A DNA stretch of 64,000 nucleotides from an uncultured beta proteobacterium (lineage in GTDB: Bacteria > Pseudomonadota > Gammaproteobacteria > Burkholderiales > SG8-41), in NCBI GenBank assembly GCA_903885665.1, contig CAISJL010000091.1, forward strand, positions 58,198 through 122,197, read 5' to 3'. The notes beneath the pieces are model-generated. The model had not been told where the DNA came from, did not search any database, and worked only from the letters and a program-made list of their open reading frames with translations. The translations under genes were made by a program, and so were the position numbers. This document shows, piece after piece, positions 1 through 8,987 of this stretch. Position 1 is the first letter of the stretch. Every line of letters begins with the position of its first letter.

Positions 1-593
1 AGCCAAAAAATAGACCACAGTGTCAGGTAACCAATCACTGCACCAACTACGGCATCTTGCAGAGGGGCATAAGTTTGATTTAAGTTAAAAATCAGGCCCA
101 ACCATAAGATGGGCAAAGTAATGCTATCAGGAAGATAGAAGGTATCGATATCGATGCCGGTGAGGGCGATCATTGACCAACAAAAGATCAATGCGCCTGC
201 CAGCGCCAGGCTCCACCCAAAGTGCCAAGCAGCATAGGCAGATAAAAGGGCAGTGATGAGTTCAACAATAGGGTAACGCACCGAAATCGCAGTGCTGCAA
301 CCTGCACATTTACCGCGCAAGTATAGGTAACTTACGACTGGAATATTCTCGAGGGCGGTAATCGGGCGCGCACAGCTGGGGCATTGGGAGCGCGGCCAGG
401 CTAGGTTATAGGGTTCTGATGCAGTGATCGGGGTGCCTAAAATTTCTGAGCTATCTGTGTGCCATTGCATCTCCATCATTTTCGGTAGTCGATGAATCAC
501 TACATTTAAAAAACTTCCGACGCATAACCCCAGAACAGCTGCGGTAATCACGAGCATGCTAGGTGATTCAAACAGTATGGATATCGGTGCCAT
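1..593 (-). CDS. pilD: Prepilin leader peptidase / N-methyltransferase PilD (partial, C-terminus outside window)
   Basis: Translating the minus strand from the ATG at 593 gives about 197 residues that run off the window edge. PilD is the inner-membrane aspartic peptidase that cleaves and N-methylates type IV prepilins. Visible hallmarks are the N-terminal GSFLNVVIHRLP segment, two CxxC pairs (CPSC and CAGC) forming the zinc-binding cytoplasmic loop, and GIDIDTFYLPD, which carries the first catalytic Asp. The second catalytic GxGD motif lies outside the window. The start overlaps the pilC stop codon by one base (TAATG), so the two genes are probably translationally coupled. The family assignment is secure; whether the 3' half is intact cannot be seen. 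Confidence 0.93.
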   Translation of the reverse strand, partial: MAPISILFESPSMLVITAAVLGLCVGSFLNVVIHRLPKMMEMQWHTDSSEILGTPITASEPYNLAWPRSQCPSCARPITALENIPVVSYLYLRGKCAGCSTAISVRYPIVELITALLSAYAAWHFGWSLALAGALIFCWSMIALTGIDIDTFYLPDSITLPILWLGLIFNLNQTYAPLQDAVVGAVIGYLTLWSIFW

Positions 594-1819
594 TAGCCCG
601 CCATCTGAAAAATAGGCAAATACATTGCAATGATAATGCTGCCAATAATGACACCAAGTAATGTGATGAGTAATGGCTCCATCAAGCTTGACATCGATTT
701 AACCATATCATCGACCTCAGCTTCATAGAAATCTGCACATTTCCCCAGCATATCATCTAGAGACCCAGACTCCTCACCAATTAAGGCCATTTGTATCACC
801 ATGTTAGGGAACACGCCTGTCGCTTGCATGGAGAGAGATAGGCCTGCGCCAGTAGATACTTCTGATTGAATCGTTTTAGTCGCAGTGAAGTAAACATGAT
901 TGCCAGCCGCGCTAGCGACAGAGTTGAGCGCTTCAACCAGCGGCAAACCTGCTGTGAACATGGTTGCAAGGGTGCGGCACCAACGTGAAACCGCTGACTT
1001 TTTGAACAGTGCTCCAAATATGGGAATATGCAATAAAAAGTGATCCATGTTTTGTTGCATTGTTTGGGAGCGTTTCCAGGTCCAAAAGAAAAGCCAAATA
1101 CCAAAACTAGTGGCACCTAAGATGAAGATCCAATTGTTTAGAAAAAACTGCGAACAATCAACTAGCAGTTGTGTTGGTGCGGGTAATGCTCGGCCGGAGC
1201 TTTTAAAAATAGCCTGAAATTTAGGAACCACAAACAGCAACATGCCCAGCACCACAATTAATGCGATCATTAATACGGTAATCGGGTAGAAGAGCGCAGC
1301 CTTTATTTTAGATTTAATAGCTAATATTTTTTCTTGATGAGTGGCTAGTCGCTCGAGAAGGCTATCAAGAATACCAGCTGCTTCAGCTGCGCCAATCAAG
1401 CCGCAAAATAAGCTATCAAATTTCAACGGATGTTTTTCAAATGCTTGTTTGAGACTCATTCCAGTCTCAATATCACTTTTAATTTGTCGGAGTAATTTAG
1501 CCACCTCTGGATTGCTCGCGCCATCACTCACAATGTCAAAGGCTTTAATTAGCGGCACACCAGCTTTTAGCATAGTCGCGAGTTGGCGAGTAAATAAGGC
1601 CACATCTTTTTCACTGACAGAGCCGCCAAAACTAAATTTAAATTCTTTACGTGCCTTGGATACTTCAACAATTTTAATGCCTTGGCGACGAAGAGCTGTT
1701 TTAACAAAGGCCTCATTCGGCGCTTGCATTTCGCCCCGGATGGTCTTGCCAGCGCGGTCGCGTCCATGCCAACGATAAGTGGAATCGGTGGACGCTTTAG
1801 TAGAGGATATAGCTGCCAT
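593..1819 (-). CDS. pilC: Type IV pilus inner-membrane platform protein PilC
   Basis: This GspF/PilC-family protein of about 408 residues forms the inner-membrane platform that couples the assembly ATPases to pilin polymerisation. Two T2SSF repeats are visible, each a cytoplasmic helical bundle, with three hydrophobic segments: one at about residue 172–200, one near residue 230 and one at the very C-terminus. Length is normal for PilC (about 400). I chose the ATG at 1819 because TAGG lies just upstream and the protein then begins MAAISS; an upstream in-frame start would add 12 residues with no ribosome-binding site. The pilB ATPase gene that often precedes pilC is absent: the next gene upstream encodes a CNNM protein. 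pilD follows with a one-base overlap. Confidence 0.95.
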   Translation of the reverse strand: MAAISSTKASTDSTYRWHGRDRAGKTIRGEMQAPNEAFVKTALRRQGIKIVEVSKARKEFKFSFGGSVSEKDVALFTRQLATMLKAGVPLIKAFDIVSDGASNPEVAKLLRQIKSDIETGMSLKQAFEKHPLKFDSLFCGLIGAAEAAGILDSLLERLATHQEKILAIKSKIKAALFYPITVLMIALIVVLGMLLFVVPKFQAIFKSSGRALPAPTQLLVDCSQFFLNNWIFILGATSFGIWLFFWTWKRSQTMQQNMDHFLLHIPIFGALFKKSAVSRWCRTLATMFTAGLPLVEALNSVASAAGNHVYFTATKTIQSEVSTGAGLSLSMQATGVFPNMVIQMALIGEESGSLDDMLGKCADFYEAEVDDMVKSMSSLMEPLLITLLGVIIGSIIIAMYLPIFQMAG

Positions 1820-2046
1820 AGATAACCTAGAAAAAAGAAATGAGAGTGTAAACAATAAGCAATGTAAGGGGGGCGTATTGAAATCAATAGTGCTTCCCTA
1901 ACCTGAATCTGAGGCTATGATAGCAGTGTCTATTCTGATTGTGGATTACAGAGCAAGAAATAGCGCATCACAGGTATCATTATTTAGATACCATTAACAT
2001 CGAGTATCATTTTTGATGGTGGCTAGCCTGTATCAAAGACAGGTGA

Positions 2047-3351
2047 TCAAGATGATTTCATGATTCTCGATGAATGTAGGCGAATTATTTTAATAGCACG
2101 ATCTTGAGTTTGCACTATTTCTAACGTGTGGTTAGCGATGCGCACGCTGGTGTTAGGCTCCGGAATGGTTTGCAAATGCTCCAGAATTAATCCGTTAATA
2201 GTTTTGGCATTTTCTAGCGGAAAATTAAAGCCGAGTTTACGATTCAAATCGCGTAGCAGAGTGCCCCCTTCAACCAAATAGCTACCATCAGTTTGTTGAT
2301 GTAGGCCGCGGGTGTTCAGTGGCGATTGGGTTGTGAACTCTCCGACAATTTCTTCCAAAATATCCTCTAGTGTGATCAGGCCTTTGAGCTCACCATACTC
2401 ATCGACCACTAAGCTCAGACGTCCCTGGCGTTCTTGGAAATTTTGCATTTGTGATAGCAATGGCGTGGTCGTTGGTACAAAGATGGGTGCGCGAATAATT
2501 TCACGCAGTTGCTCATGACTGAATTCTTCGCGTTGAATCAGTGCAAGCGCATGACGTACGCGTAATATTCCCAGCACATTATTAAGATGTCCTTGATAGA
2601 TGACGACTCGGCGATGGTGGGCAGTGGCGATTTGCGCTGTTAATTCATCGATTGGTAAATCGATATTAATGCCTTCGATTTGATGTTGCGGCACCATCAC
2701 GTCATCGACTGTAATCGCGCCAATTTCGAGTAGATTGAGGAGTACAGATGCATGCTTTTTGGGCAGCGCATTGGAGGACTCCATCACAATCGTGCGAATC
2801 TCATCGATAGACAAAGGCTGTGGACCGGACTCTTGTGGTTTGAGTCGCAGTAGTCGTATTGTCATATTCAAAATGACATCGGTAGATGCACTCAAAAAAG
2901 AAACAAAAGGCGCTGAGAGTATCGCGAGTCCGCGCATCGGTAGTGCGATATAGCGGGCAATCGATACTGCACTATGCTGACCAAGTCGTTTGGGTACGAT
3001 TTCGCCGATCACGATCGACAGATAGGTGATGCATAATACGACAATGCCTGTGGCCATGAAGCGGCTTAATTGTGGTTCTATGCCTAGCGTGCTTAACCAC
3101 ACGGCAAACGGCTCAGCCAAGATAGCCTCTCCGACAATGCCATTGAGTAAGCCAATCGAGGTGATGCCTATTTGTACGGTCGATAGGAAGCGGGTCGGCT
3201 CGGCGCTGAGTTTGATTGCCGCTGCAGCTAAGCGGTCGCCTCGTTGGGCGAGAGTAGCAAGGCGTGACGGTCTAGCGGTCAGCAATGCAACTTCCGACAT
3301 CGCGAATGCGCCATTGAGTAGAATTAGACTACAAAGGAGAATGATTTCCAT
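2047..3351 (-). CDS. CNNM/CBS-domain membrane protein (HlyC/CorC family)
   Basis: The 434-residue protein has the three-part architecture of the family. An N-terminal DUF21/CNNM membrane domain with about four helices spans roughly residues 1–180, a tandem CBS pair about 200–325, and a C-terminal CorC/HlyC transporter-associated domain about 340–425 containing VVDEYGELKGLITLEDILEEIVGE. Members are often named hemolysin or magnesium/cobalt efflux proteins; the best-supported role is divalent-cation (Mg) transport, with CBS domains sensing nucleotide. The substrate here is inferred only. It stands alone between ypjD and pilC, both on the same strand, with about 190 bases before pilC. Confidence 0.9.
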   Translation of the reverse strand: MEIILLCSLILLNGAFAMSEVALLTARPSRLATLAQRGDRLAAAAIKLSAEPTRFLSTVQIGITSIGLLNGIVGEAILAEPFAVWLSTLGIEPQLSRFMATGIVVLCITYLSIVIGEIVPKRLGQHSAVSIARYIALPMRGLAILSAPFVSFLSASTDVILNMTIRLLRLKPQESGPQPLSIDEIRTIVMESSNALPKKHASVLLNLLEIGAITVDDVMVPQHQIEGINIDLPIDELTAQIATAHHRRVVIYQGHLNNVLGILRVRHALALIQREEFSHEQLREIIRAPIFVPTTTPLLSQMQNFQERQGRLSLVVDEYGELKGLITLEDILEEIVGEFTTQSPLNTRGLHQQTDGSYLVEGGTLLRDLNRKLGFNFPLENAKTINGLILEHLQTIPEPNTSVRIANHTLEIVQTQDRAIKIIRLHSSRIMKSS

Positions 3352-3408
3352 GGAATGCTCTACGATGGTTGGAATACGCGAGTGTGCGCGTATTCGGTGC
3401 TATTAAAA

Positions 3409-4269
3409 TCAGCCACGCCCAAGCAGAATTTCAATCACAAATTTACTGCCCAGGTAGGCTAATACCAAGAACAAAAATCCAATCAATGTCCATCGAATGG
3501 CAATACGCCCCCGCCAACCATATCGATGACGGCCAATTAATAAGGTGGCAAACACCATCCACGAGAAAATACCAAAAACAGTTTTATGATTAAACTGAAC
3601 CGCTTTATGGAAAATCTCTTCAGAAAAGATAATGCCCGACATTAAGGTCAGGGTGAGGCAGATAAAACCAGCCCAGATCATCTTGAAAAGCAATGCTTCC
3701 ATGGTTAGTAGTGGCGGTAGGTGACGTAGCCCTATTGGTAGGGCAGGTCTGTGGAGGTGACGCTGTAGCATACGCATCAGCAACACATGCAGTGATGCTA
3801 TTGTAAACAGGCTGTAAGCCAACATAGCAATCAGTAAGTGTAGTTTAAACGCCCACAGCTCCGTGTTCTCAATGGCGCGCGTTGGCGCTAGAAATGGCGG
3901 CAGTGCTGCTGACATGGCGGCAAATGGGAGCACTAAGGAATGCAGGCCTAGCAGCGGATAAAACCAGTGCCCTAGCCAGTAGATCATTACGGTGAGCCAT
4001 AAAATGACGGAAATCGAGTCGCCGAGTCCAATGTAGAGAAGGCCATCGAAAAACATGTGCTTGTAGAGTGCTACAGCATGTATCAATAGAGTTGTGGCGA
4101 TTGTGAATTGGAGCAGTCGATCATGGCTTGGCTGTGGTCGGAATTGCGCAATCGAGCTTGTCCATTGTCGCTGCCAGAGGTAGAGTGCGATAATGCTGTA
4201 GAGGCTGGCGCTCAGGAAAAACAACCCTGGCGCAGTCGTGAGATACGTTAAAATAACGGGCATGGACAT
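3409..4269 (-). CDS. YpjD/CcsA-like cytochrome c assembly membrane protein
   Basis: This polytopic protein of 286 residues has about eight hydrophobic helices. The C-terminal GWRGRIAIRWTLIGF...LGSKFVIE block is typical of the HemX/YpjD branch of the CcsA/CcmC superfamily, which includes haem-handling proteins of cytochrome c maturation. Proteobacterial members encoded beside ffh are usually annotated as inner-membrane protein YpjD; their biochemical role is not firmly known. The gene is divergent from ffh with only about 37 bases between the start codons, so the two must share a compact promoter region. A second in-frame ATG two codons downstream is an alternative start. No Shine–Dalgarno sequence is obvious for either. 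Confidence 0.87.
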   Translation of the reverse strand: MSMPVILTYLTTAPGLFFLSASLYSIIALYLWQRQWTSSIAQFRPQPSHDRLLQFTIATTLLIHAVALYKHMFFDGLLYIGLGDSISVILWLTVMIYWLGHWFYPLLGLHSLVLPFAAMSAALPPFLAPTRAIENTELWAFKLHLLIAMLAYSLFTIASLHVLLMRMLQRHLHRPALPIGLRHLPPLLTMEALLFKMIWAGFICLTLTLMSGIIFSEEIFHKAVQFNHKTVFGIFSWMVFATLLIGRHRYGWRGRIAIRWTLIGFLFLVLAYLGSKFVIEILLGRG

Positions 4270-4306
4270 TGTGTAAGTTTAACCCAACCTGAATAATATT
4301 GAAGAT

Positions 4307-5659
4307 ATGTTTGATAATCTGACTGGGCGTCTTGCAAAAGTTGTTAAAACACTGCGCGGTGAAGCGCGCCTGACTGATACCAATATCCAAGAGGCATTGC
4401 GTGATGTTCGGATGGCCTTGCTTGAGGCTGATGTGGCGCTGCCAGTGGTTAAAGTATTCATAGATCGTGTCCGGGAAAAAGCGATTGGCGAGGAGGTGAT
4501 TGGGAGCCTAACTCCAGGTCAAGCCTTAATTGGCATTGTACATCGTGAACTAGTCACCTTGATGGGCGGTTTTAATGAGTCGCTCAATTTAGCTACTCAA
4601 CCGCCAGCAGTGATACTCATGGCTGGACTGCAAGGCGCTGGTAAAACTACGAGTGTCGGTAAATTAGCGCTGTGGCTGCGCAGTGAGCAGCGCAAAAAAG
4701 TTCTTTTAGTGAGTTGTGACGTCTATCGTCCGGCAGCGATTGAACAGTTGCGGGTATTGGCAGAGCAAACCGAGGTTGACTTTCACCCTGTTTTGGATGG
4801 TGAGCAACCGGTAGCGATTGCTCAACGTGCGCTGGCCTATGCGCGCACTCACTTTCATGATGTGTTGATTGTTGATACTGCAGGTCGTTTGGCAATTGAT
4901 CAAGCGATGATGCAGGAGATTCAGCAGTTGCATGCTGCACTCAAGCCGATTGAGACCTTGTTTGTTGTCGATGCCATGCAAGGCCAGGACGCAGTCAATG
5001 TTGCCCAGGCCTTTGGTGCGGCATTACCCTTAACTGGTGTTATTTTAACCAAGTTAGATGGTGACTCTCGGGGAGGTGCCGCATTGTCGGTGCGGCACGT
5101 GACCGGGCAACCGATTAAGTTTGTAGGCACCGGCGAGAAGATAAATGGTTTAGAGCCCTTCCATCCCGATCGTTTGGCCTCGCGTATTCTAGGCATGGGC
5201 GATGTCTTGTCCCTGATTGAAGACGTGCAAAAATCGGTTGATCATGAGCAAGCAGAAAAACTTGCCCGAAAAGTGAAATCTGGTAAGGGTTTTGATTTGG
5301 AGGATTTCAAGCAACAAGTCGTGCAAATGCGCAAAATGGGTGGTATGAGTGCCTTGATGGACAAACTGCCCTCTGAACTCGCGCGTGCAGCGCAAAACGC
5401 TCCACAAGTCGACGATAAGTCGATCGCCCGTTTAGAAGGTATTATCAACTCGATGACCGCTCTCGAGCGTGCTAAGCCAGAGTTACTAAAAGCTTCGCGC
5501 AAGCGCCGCATTGCCACTGGTGCTGGGGTTAGCGTGCAAGAGGTTAACCGCTTGCTGAGCCAGTTTGAACAAACTCAGAAAATGATGAAGATGGTTGCCA
5601 AAGGTGGAATGGCCAAAATGATGCGTAACATGAAGGGTATGTTTCCCGGCATGCGTTAA
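4307..5659 (+). CDS. ffh: Signal recognition particle GTPase Ffh
   Basis: The 450 residues show the full SRP54 layout: an N-terminal helical bundle, the G domain with GLQGAGKTTSVGKLA (P-loop, about residue 107), DVYRPAAIEQL, DTAGR and TKLDGDSRGGAALS, then a methionine-rich M domain ending in GGMAKMMRNMKGMFPGMR. With 4.5S RNA and FtsY it directs nascent membrane proteins to the Sec translocon. Length matches the family (about 450). It is divergent from ypjD and convergent with the nitroreductase gene. No SRP RNA gene was recognised in the window. Confidence 0.98.
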   Translation: MFDNLTGRLAKVVKTLRGEARLTDTNIQEALRDVRMALLEADVALPVVKVFIDRVREKAIGEEVIGSLTPGQALIGIVHRELVTLMGGFNESLNLATQPPAVILMAGLQGAGKTTSVGKLALWLRSEQRKKVLLVSCDVYRPAAIEQLRVLAEQTEVDFHPVLDGEQPVAIAQRALAYARTHFHDVLIVDTAGRLAIDQAMMQEIQQLHAALKPIETLFVVDAMQGQDAVNVAQAFGAALPLTGVILTKLDGDSRGGAALSVRHVTGQPIKFVGTGEKINGLEPFHPDRLASRILGMGDVLSLIEDVQKSVDHEQAEKLARKVKSGKGFDLEDFKQQVVQMRKMGGMSALMDKLPSELARAAQNAPQVDDKSIARLEGIINSMTALERAKPELLKASRKRRIATGAGVSVQEVNRLLSQFEQTQKMMKMVAKGGMAKMMRNMKGMFPGMR

Positions 5660-5713
5660 TCTCTGAGAGCGCCTCATTAATTGTTAGATATTGAGACAGT
5701 GTAAAGTGTGCAA

Positions 5714-5729
5714 GCGCCCGTTGGGGCGC
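5714..5729. terminator. Hairpin between convergent ffh and nitroreductase genes
   Basis: A perfect 6-bp GCGCCC/GGGCGC stem with a 4-base GTTG loop lies between the two stop codons. Only a broken T-rich tract follows on the plus side (GATTGGTTTTGTT), so this is a plausible but not textbook bidirectional terminator. Confidence 0.5.
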
Positions 5730-5740
5730 GATTGGTTTTG

Positions 5741-6598
5741 TTATTTCAGACTAAAACCATGATTTCGAATAAATTGACCAAAATCAGTACGTTCAGGTAC
5801 TGCATATTGGCGGGCTTTGTCCTCTGACCAACCGTAGAACTCGACTTCTCCAAATTGTTCGGGATTACGTTGCTGACGGTAGGGCTGCATTTGATGGCGT
5901 CGGTGGTCATAGGCATCAATATGGGTTTTTAGTGAATCTTCAGAGTAGCGATTCTTGTGTACAGTCGCAGTAAGCGGTAGGCGTGCAGTGATCTGCCCAG
6001 CTTGTAGTGGGTAGCCAAGACATAGCCCGGCCAATGGAAAAACCCCTTCCGGTAAGCCTAGAAGTGCGCTGTTTTGGACGATAGCATTGCGGATGCCGCT
6101 AATCGGACAAGTGCTCAGGCCGACGGACTCTGCGGCCCGGATAAAGTTGGTCATCATGATCCCGGCATCGACTGCGGCATTCATAAAATGATCTAGGTGT
6201 TCGTTCGCAAACGGTTTGTTACGCCACGCTCCAAGCAGACGAGCGCGGCGGTTATTGCCGCAAAACACCAAAAACACGGGTGCTTTATTTATCCACGGCA
6301 TGTCGGGAATGTTGGCGACTATCTGCGCCCGTAGTTCGGTATCAGTCACATGGATGATATCTGCTTGCTGGAGGTCTGACTTAGAGGGGGCGGACATGGC
6401 GCACCCTAGTAAGGTTTGCAGCAACTCAGGGCCGACTTCCTGTGAGCTGAAGCGCCGCGCTGAGCTGTGTTGGGCCATGCTAATCAATTGATCGAGTTGC
6501 GCCGGTTCGGTATCTTTAATCGGAGCGAATGTGTCGCCGAAACGATTTTCTAGGAGGGTGGCGAGTTGGCGTGCTTTTTTGTCTGCGAGGTCTTTCAT
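5741..6598 (-). CDS. Nitroreductase-family protein
   Basis: The protein is 285 residues, larger than minimal nitroreductases (about 220) and closer to the NfsA-like group of FMN-dependent NAD(P)H oxidoreductases. Family features seen are an N-terminal SSARRFSSQEV arginine-containing FMN-phosphate motif, SAPSKSDLQQA, the DAGIMMTNFIRAAESVGLSTCPI dimer helix region, and LAGLCLGYP. The C-terminal extension of about 60 residues is rich in Arg and Gln. It presumably reduces quinones or nitroaromatics in the cytoplasm; the true substrate cannot be read from sequence. AGGA lies 4 bases before the ATG at 6598. It is monocistronic and convergent with ffh. Confidence 0.85.
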   Translation of the reverse strand: MKDLADKKARQLATLLENRFGDTFAPIKDTEPAQLDQLISMAQHSSARRFSSQEVGPELLQTLLGCAMSAPSKSDLQQADIIHVTDTELRAQIVANIPDMPWINKAPVFLVFCGNNRRARLLGAWRNKPFANEHLDHFMNAAVDAGIMMTNFIRAAESVGLSTCPISGIRNAIVQNSALLGLPEGVFPLAGLCLGYPLQAGQITARLPLTATVHKNRYSEDSLKTHIDAYDHRRHQMQPYRQQRNPEQFGEVEFYGWSEDKARQYAVPERTDFGQFIRNHGFSLK

Positions 6599-6750
6599 AA
6601 AGTCCTTATAAATCAGTTATTTATAAATAAATTAGAGCTCTGTGGTGGCGAGTGGCTCAGTCTGGGGGTGTGGGGTAAAGCTTGCATTAGGTTACAGGAG
6701 TAGCGTAGAATCCGTCCCTTTCGACTTTTCTGGTCGCTAGGGATACTGTT

Positions 6751-7005
6751 ATGGTAGTCATTCGTCTTGCTCGTGGTGGCGCTAAGAAGCGTCCATTTTA
6801 CAACTTAGTTGTCGCCGATTCGCAATTTCCTCGAGATGGCCGCTTTCTTGAGCGCTTAGGATTTTACAATCCTAAAGCTCCAGAGGGCACTGAGCGCTTA
6901 CGTGTGAATCGTGAGCGTTTGGCTTTTTGGCAAAGCAAGGGTGCTGCGCTCTCAGATACCGTCACTCGTCTGGTCAAGCAAGCTGGTGGACAGCAAGCCG
7001 CTTGA
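6751..7005 (+). CDS. rpsP: 30S ribosomal protein bS16
   Basis: The 84-residue product begins [18 protein letters not shown], the canonical bS16 N-terminus, and has normal family length. AGGGA precedes the ATG. It is the first gene of the rpsP–rimM–trmD–rplS operon, which is conserved across proteobacteria. The rimM start codon lies 13 bases beyond its stop codon. Confidence 0.98.
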   Translation: MVVIRLARGGAKKRPFYNLVVADSQFPRDGRFLERLGFYNPKAPEGTERLRVNRERLAFWQSKGAALSDTVTRLVKQAGGQQAA

Positions 7006-7018
7006 GCGGTTGGTCTTG

Positions 7019-7498
7019 ATGGGGCGTATCGTAGCGCCCTACGGTGTTAAAGGCTGGCTCAAGATCGATCCATTTACACAGCATGTGCATGGTTTGCTTG
7101 GGTATGACCATTGGCACGTAGGTATAGATGGTGCTTGGCAAATTCGTAAAGTAGACAGTGCAAAAGTGCATGGCGCTACTGTGGTTGCTAAGCTAGTAGG
7201 AATCGAGGATCGTGATATGGCCTTGCCCTTGCAAGGCTTACGAGTGGCTGTGTTACGTAGTGAGTTTCCCGACCCAGAGCCTGGTGAGTATTACTGGGAA
7301 GACTTGGTCGGATTGACGGTTGTGAATGAGCAGGACTGTGTTTTAGGCCAAGTTGCACGGATTTTTGAGACCGGGGCTAATGATGTCATTGTAGTTCAAG
7401 GTGAACGTGAGCGTTTGTTACCGTTTATTGAACCAGTCGTGCGGCAAATCGATCTTGCTGCTAAGACAATAAAAGTGATTTGGGATGTGGATTACTGA
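7019..7498 (+). CDS. rimM: Ribosome maturation factor RimM
   Basis: RimM binds uS19 and assists maturation of the 30S head. The sequence shows the N-terminal RimM beta-barrel ([18 protein letters not shown]) and the C-terminal PRC-barrel with [12 protein letters not shown] and [14 protein letters not shown]. From the ATG at 7019 the protein is 159 residues, slightly shorter than usual. A TTG at 7010 would add three residues (giving MVLMGR) and fits the typical family N-terminus equally well. The reading frame is open further upstream inside rpsP but that part does not resemble RimM. The stop codon overlaps the trmD start. Confidence 0.95.
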   Translation: MGRIVAPYGVKGWLKIDPFTQHVHGLLGYDHWHVGIDGAWQIRKVDSAKVHGATVVAKLVGIEDRDMALPLQGLRVAVLRSEFPDPEPGEYYWEDLVGLTVVNEQDCVLGQVARIFETGANDVIVVQGERERLLPFIEPVVRQIDLAAKTIKVIWDVDY

Positions 7499-8256
7499 TG
7501 TTGCAGTTTGACGTAGTGACGCTATTCCCTAAGATGTTTGAGGCAGTTACAAATTTAGGTATTACTGGACGTGCACGTAAGCTGGGGTTGTATCAGTTTA
7601 TCGCTTGGAATCCCAGAGACTTCGCAGGTAATGCCCATCGGAGTGTTGATGACAGGCCTTACGGTGGTGGTCCAGGTATGGTGATGATGGCAGAGCCGCT
7701 GAGTTGTGCTGTGGAGTTTGCGACCGGACGTCAGCGCAGTAATGGTGTACAGCGTTCAAAAGTTGTTTACTTAACGCCGCAGGGTCGTCTCTTAGACCAT
7801 GCCAAAGTGATTGAATTGTCGCAGTTGTCAGGTTTAGTATTACTTGCCGGACGTTACGAGGGGATTGATGAGCGCTTGTTGCAGCAACATGAGATTGAAG
7901 AGTTGTCAATTGGCGATTATGTGTTAAGCGGTGGTGAACTGGCAGCAATGGTTTTGATGGATAGTGTGATTCGACAACTACCGGGTGCTTTAGGTGATCA
8001 CGAGTCAGCGACGCAAGATTCTTTTGTAAACGGATTGTTAGACTGCCCGCATTACACTAGGCCTGATAAAGTTGGTGATTTAGGTGTGCCAGCGGTATTA
8101 ATGTCAGGTAATCATGCACATATTGCTCGTTGGCGTCTGAAACAGTCTTTGGGCCGGACATTGCAGCGTCGTCCGGACTTGCTCAGTAAGCGTGGTATGA
8201 GTGCGGAAGAGCAGTTGTTGTTGGCCGAGTTTCAAGACGACACCAAACAAGTTTAG
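7498..8256 (+). CDS. trmD: tRNA (guanine-N1-)-methyltransferase TrmD
   Basis: TrmD methylates G37 of tRNAs using S-adenosylmethionine, protecting reading-frame fidelity. The 252-residue product has the SPOUT-fold knot signature: [33 protein letters not shown] and the [19 protein letters not shown] loop. The ATG at 7498 overlaps the rimM TGA (TGATG), indicating translational coupling. In this operon it sits between rimM and rplS as expected. Confidence 0.97.
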   Translation: MLQFDVVTLFPKMFEAVTNLGITGRARKLGLYQFIAWNPRDFAGNAHRSVDDRPYGGGPGMVMMAEPLSCAVEFATGRQRSNGVQRSKVVYLTPQGRLLDHAKVIELSQLSGLVLLAGRYEGIDERLLQQHEIEELSIGDYVLSGGELAAMVLMDSVIRQLPGALGDHESATQDSFVNGLLDCPHYTRPDKVGDLGVPAVLMSGNHAHIARWRLKQSLGRTLQRRPDLLSKRGMSAEEQLLLAEFQDDTKQV

Positions 8257-8428
8257 TATTAAGCAAAGTTATTAAAAAGTAATTGAGTATTTAAGTTTAA
8301 GTAATTAAGTAAATTGAATAATTAAAATCTATGCGGTTTAATTTTTGATGGGTTGATGTTGCAGTGATATTTAGCGCGTCAATTGGTTCCTATCAAGTTG
8401 CACGTCACATGTTTTTATGGAGTTAAAA

Positions 8429-8839
8429 ATGAATATTATTGAACAGTTAGAGAAAGAAGAGATTGCTCGTCTAGGACGTAATTTGCCAGAGTTCACCACG
8501 GGCGACACGGTTGTTGTTAGCGTGAATGTGGTTGAGGGCGAGCGCAAGCGGGTCCAAGCCTATGAAGGTGTGGTGATTGCTAAGCGTAATCGTGGTATTA
8601 ATTCAGCGTTTATCGTGCGTAAGATGTCATCAGGCGAGGGTGTCGAGAGAACATTCCAAACGTATTCGCCATCGATTGCTAATATCGAAGTCAAGCGTCG
8701 TGGCGACGTGAGTCGTGCTAAGTTATATTATTTGCGCGGCTTGTCTGGCAAAGCTGCTCGGATTAAAGAAAAGCTCAAGATTAGCACCCCTGTTGAAGTA
8801 CAGACCAACGTCGCTTCAGCCGCAACGCCAGCAGCCTAG
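8429..8839 (+). CDS. rplS: 50S ribosomal protein bL19
   Basis: The 136-residue product carries the bL19 core ([20 protein letters not shown] and [14 protein letters not shown]) followed by an Ala/Thr/Val-rich C-terminal tail beyond the usual length of about 115–128. I start at the ATG at 8429 because GGAG lies seven bases upstream; an earlier in-frame ATG overlaps that site. There is a spacer of about 170 AT-rich bases after trmD, so a separate promoter or processing site is possible. A strong terminator follows. Confidence 0.97.
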   Translation: MNIIEQLEKEEIARLGRNLPEFTTGDTVVVSVNVVEGERKRVQAYEGVVIAKRNRGINSAFIVRKMSSGEGVERTFQTYSPSIANIEVKRRGDVSRAKLYYLRGLSGKAARIKEKLKISTPVEVQTNVASAATPAA

Positions 8840-8863
8840 TTATAGCGCGCTAGCGTAGATCTT

Positions 8864-8892
8864 AAAAAAGGCGACGGTGTGTCGCCTTTTTT
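8864..8892 (+). terminator. Rho-independent terminator of the rpsP–rplS operon
   Basis: A perfect GGCGAC/GTCGCC stem with a GGTGT loop is preceded by A6 and followed by T6, 25 bases after the rplS stop. The flanking A and T tracts can extend the stem. Confidence 0.93.
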
Positions 8893-8987
8893 ATTGGTCA
8901 GTAGTGTCAGCGGTTTATAGTTAATGTCATCACTGTTACTAACTTCACATCGATCAATCGCCCCATTTGGTTGAATCTTATAGCGCA

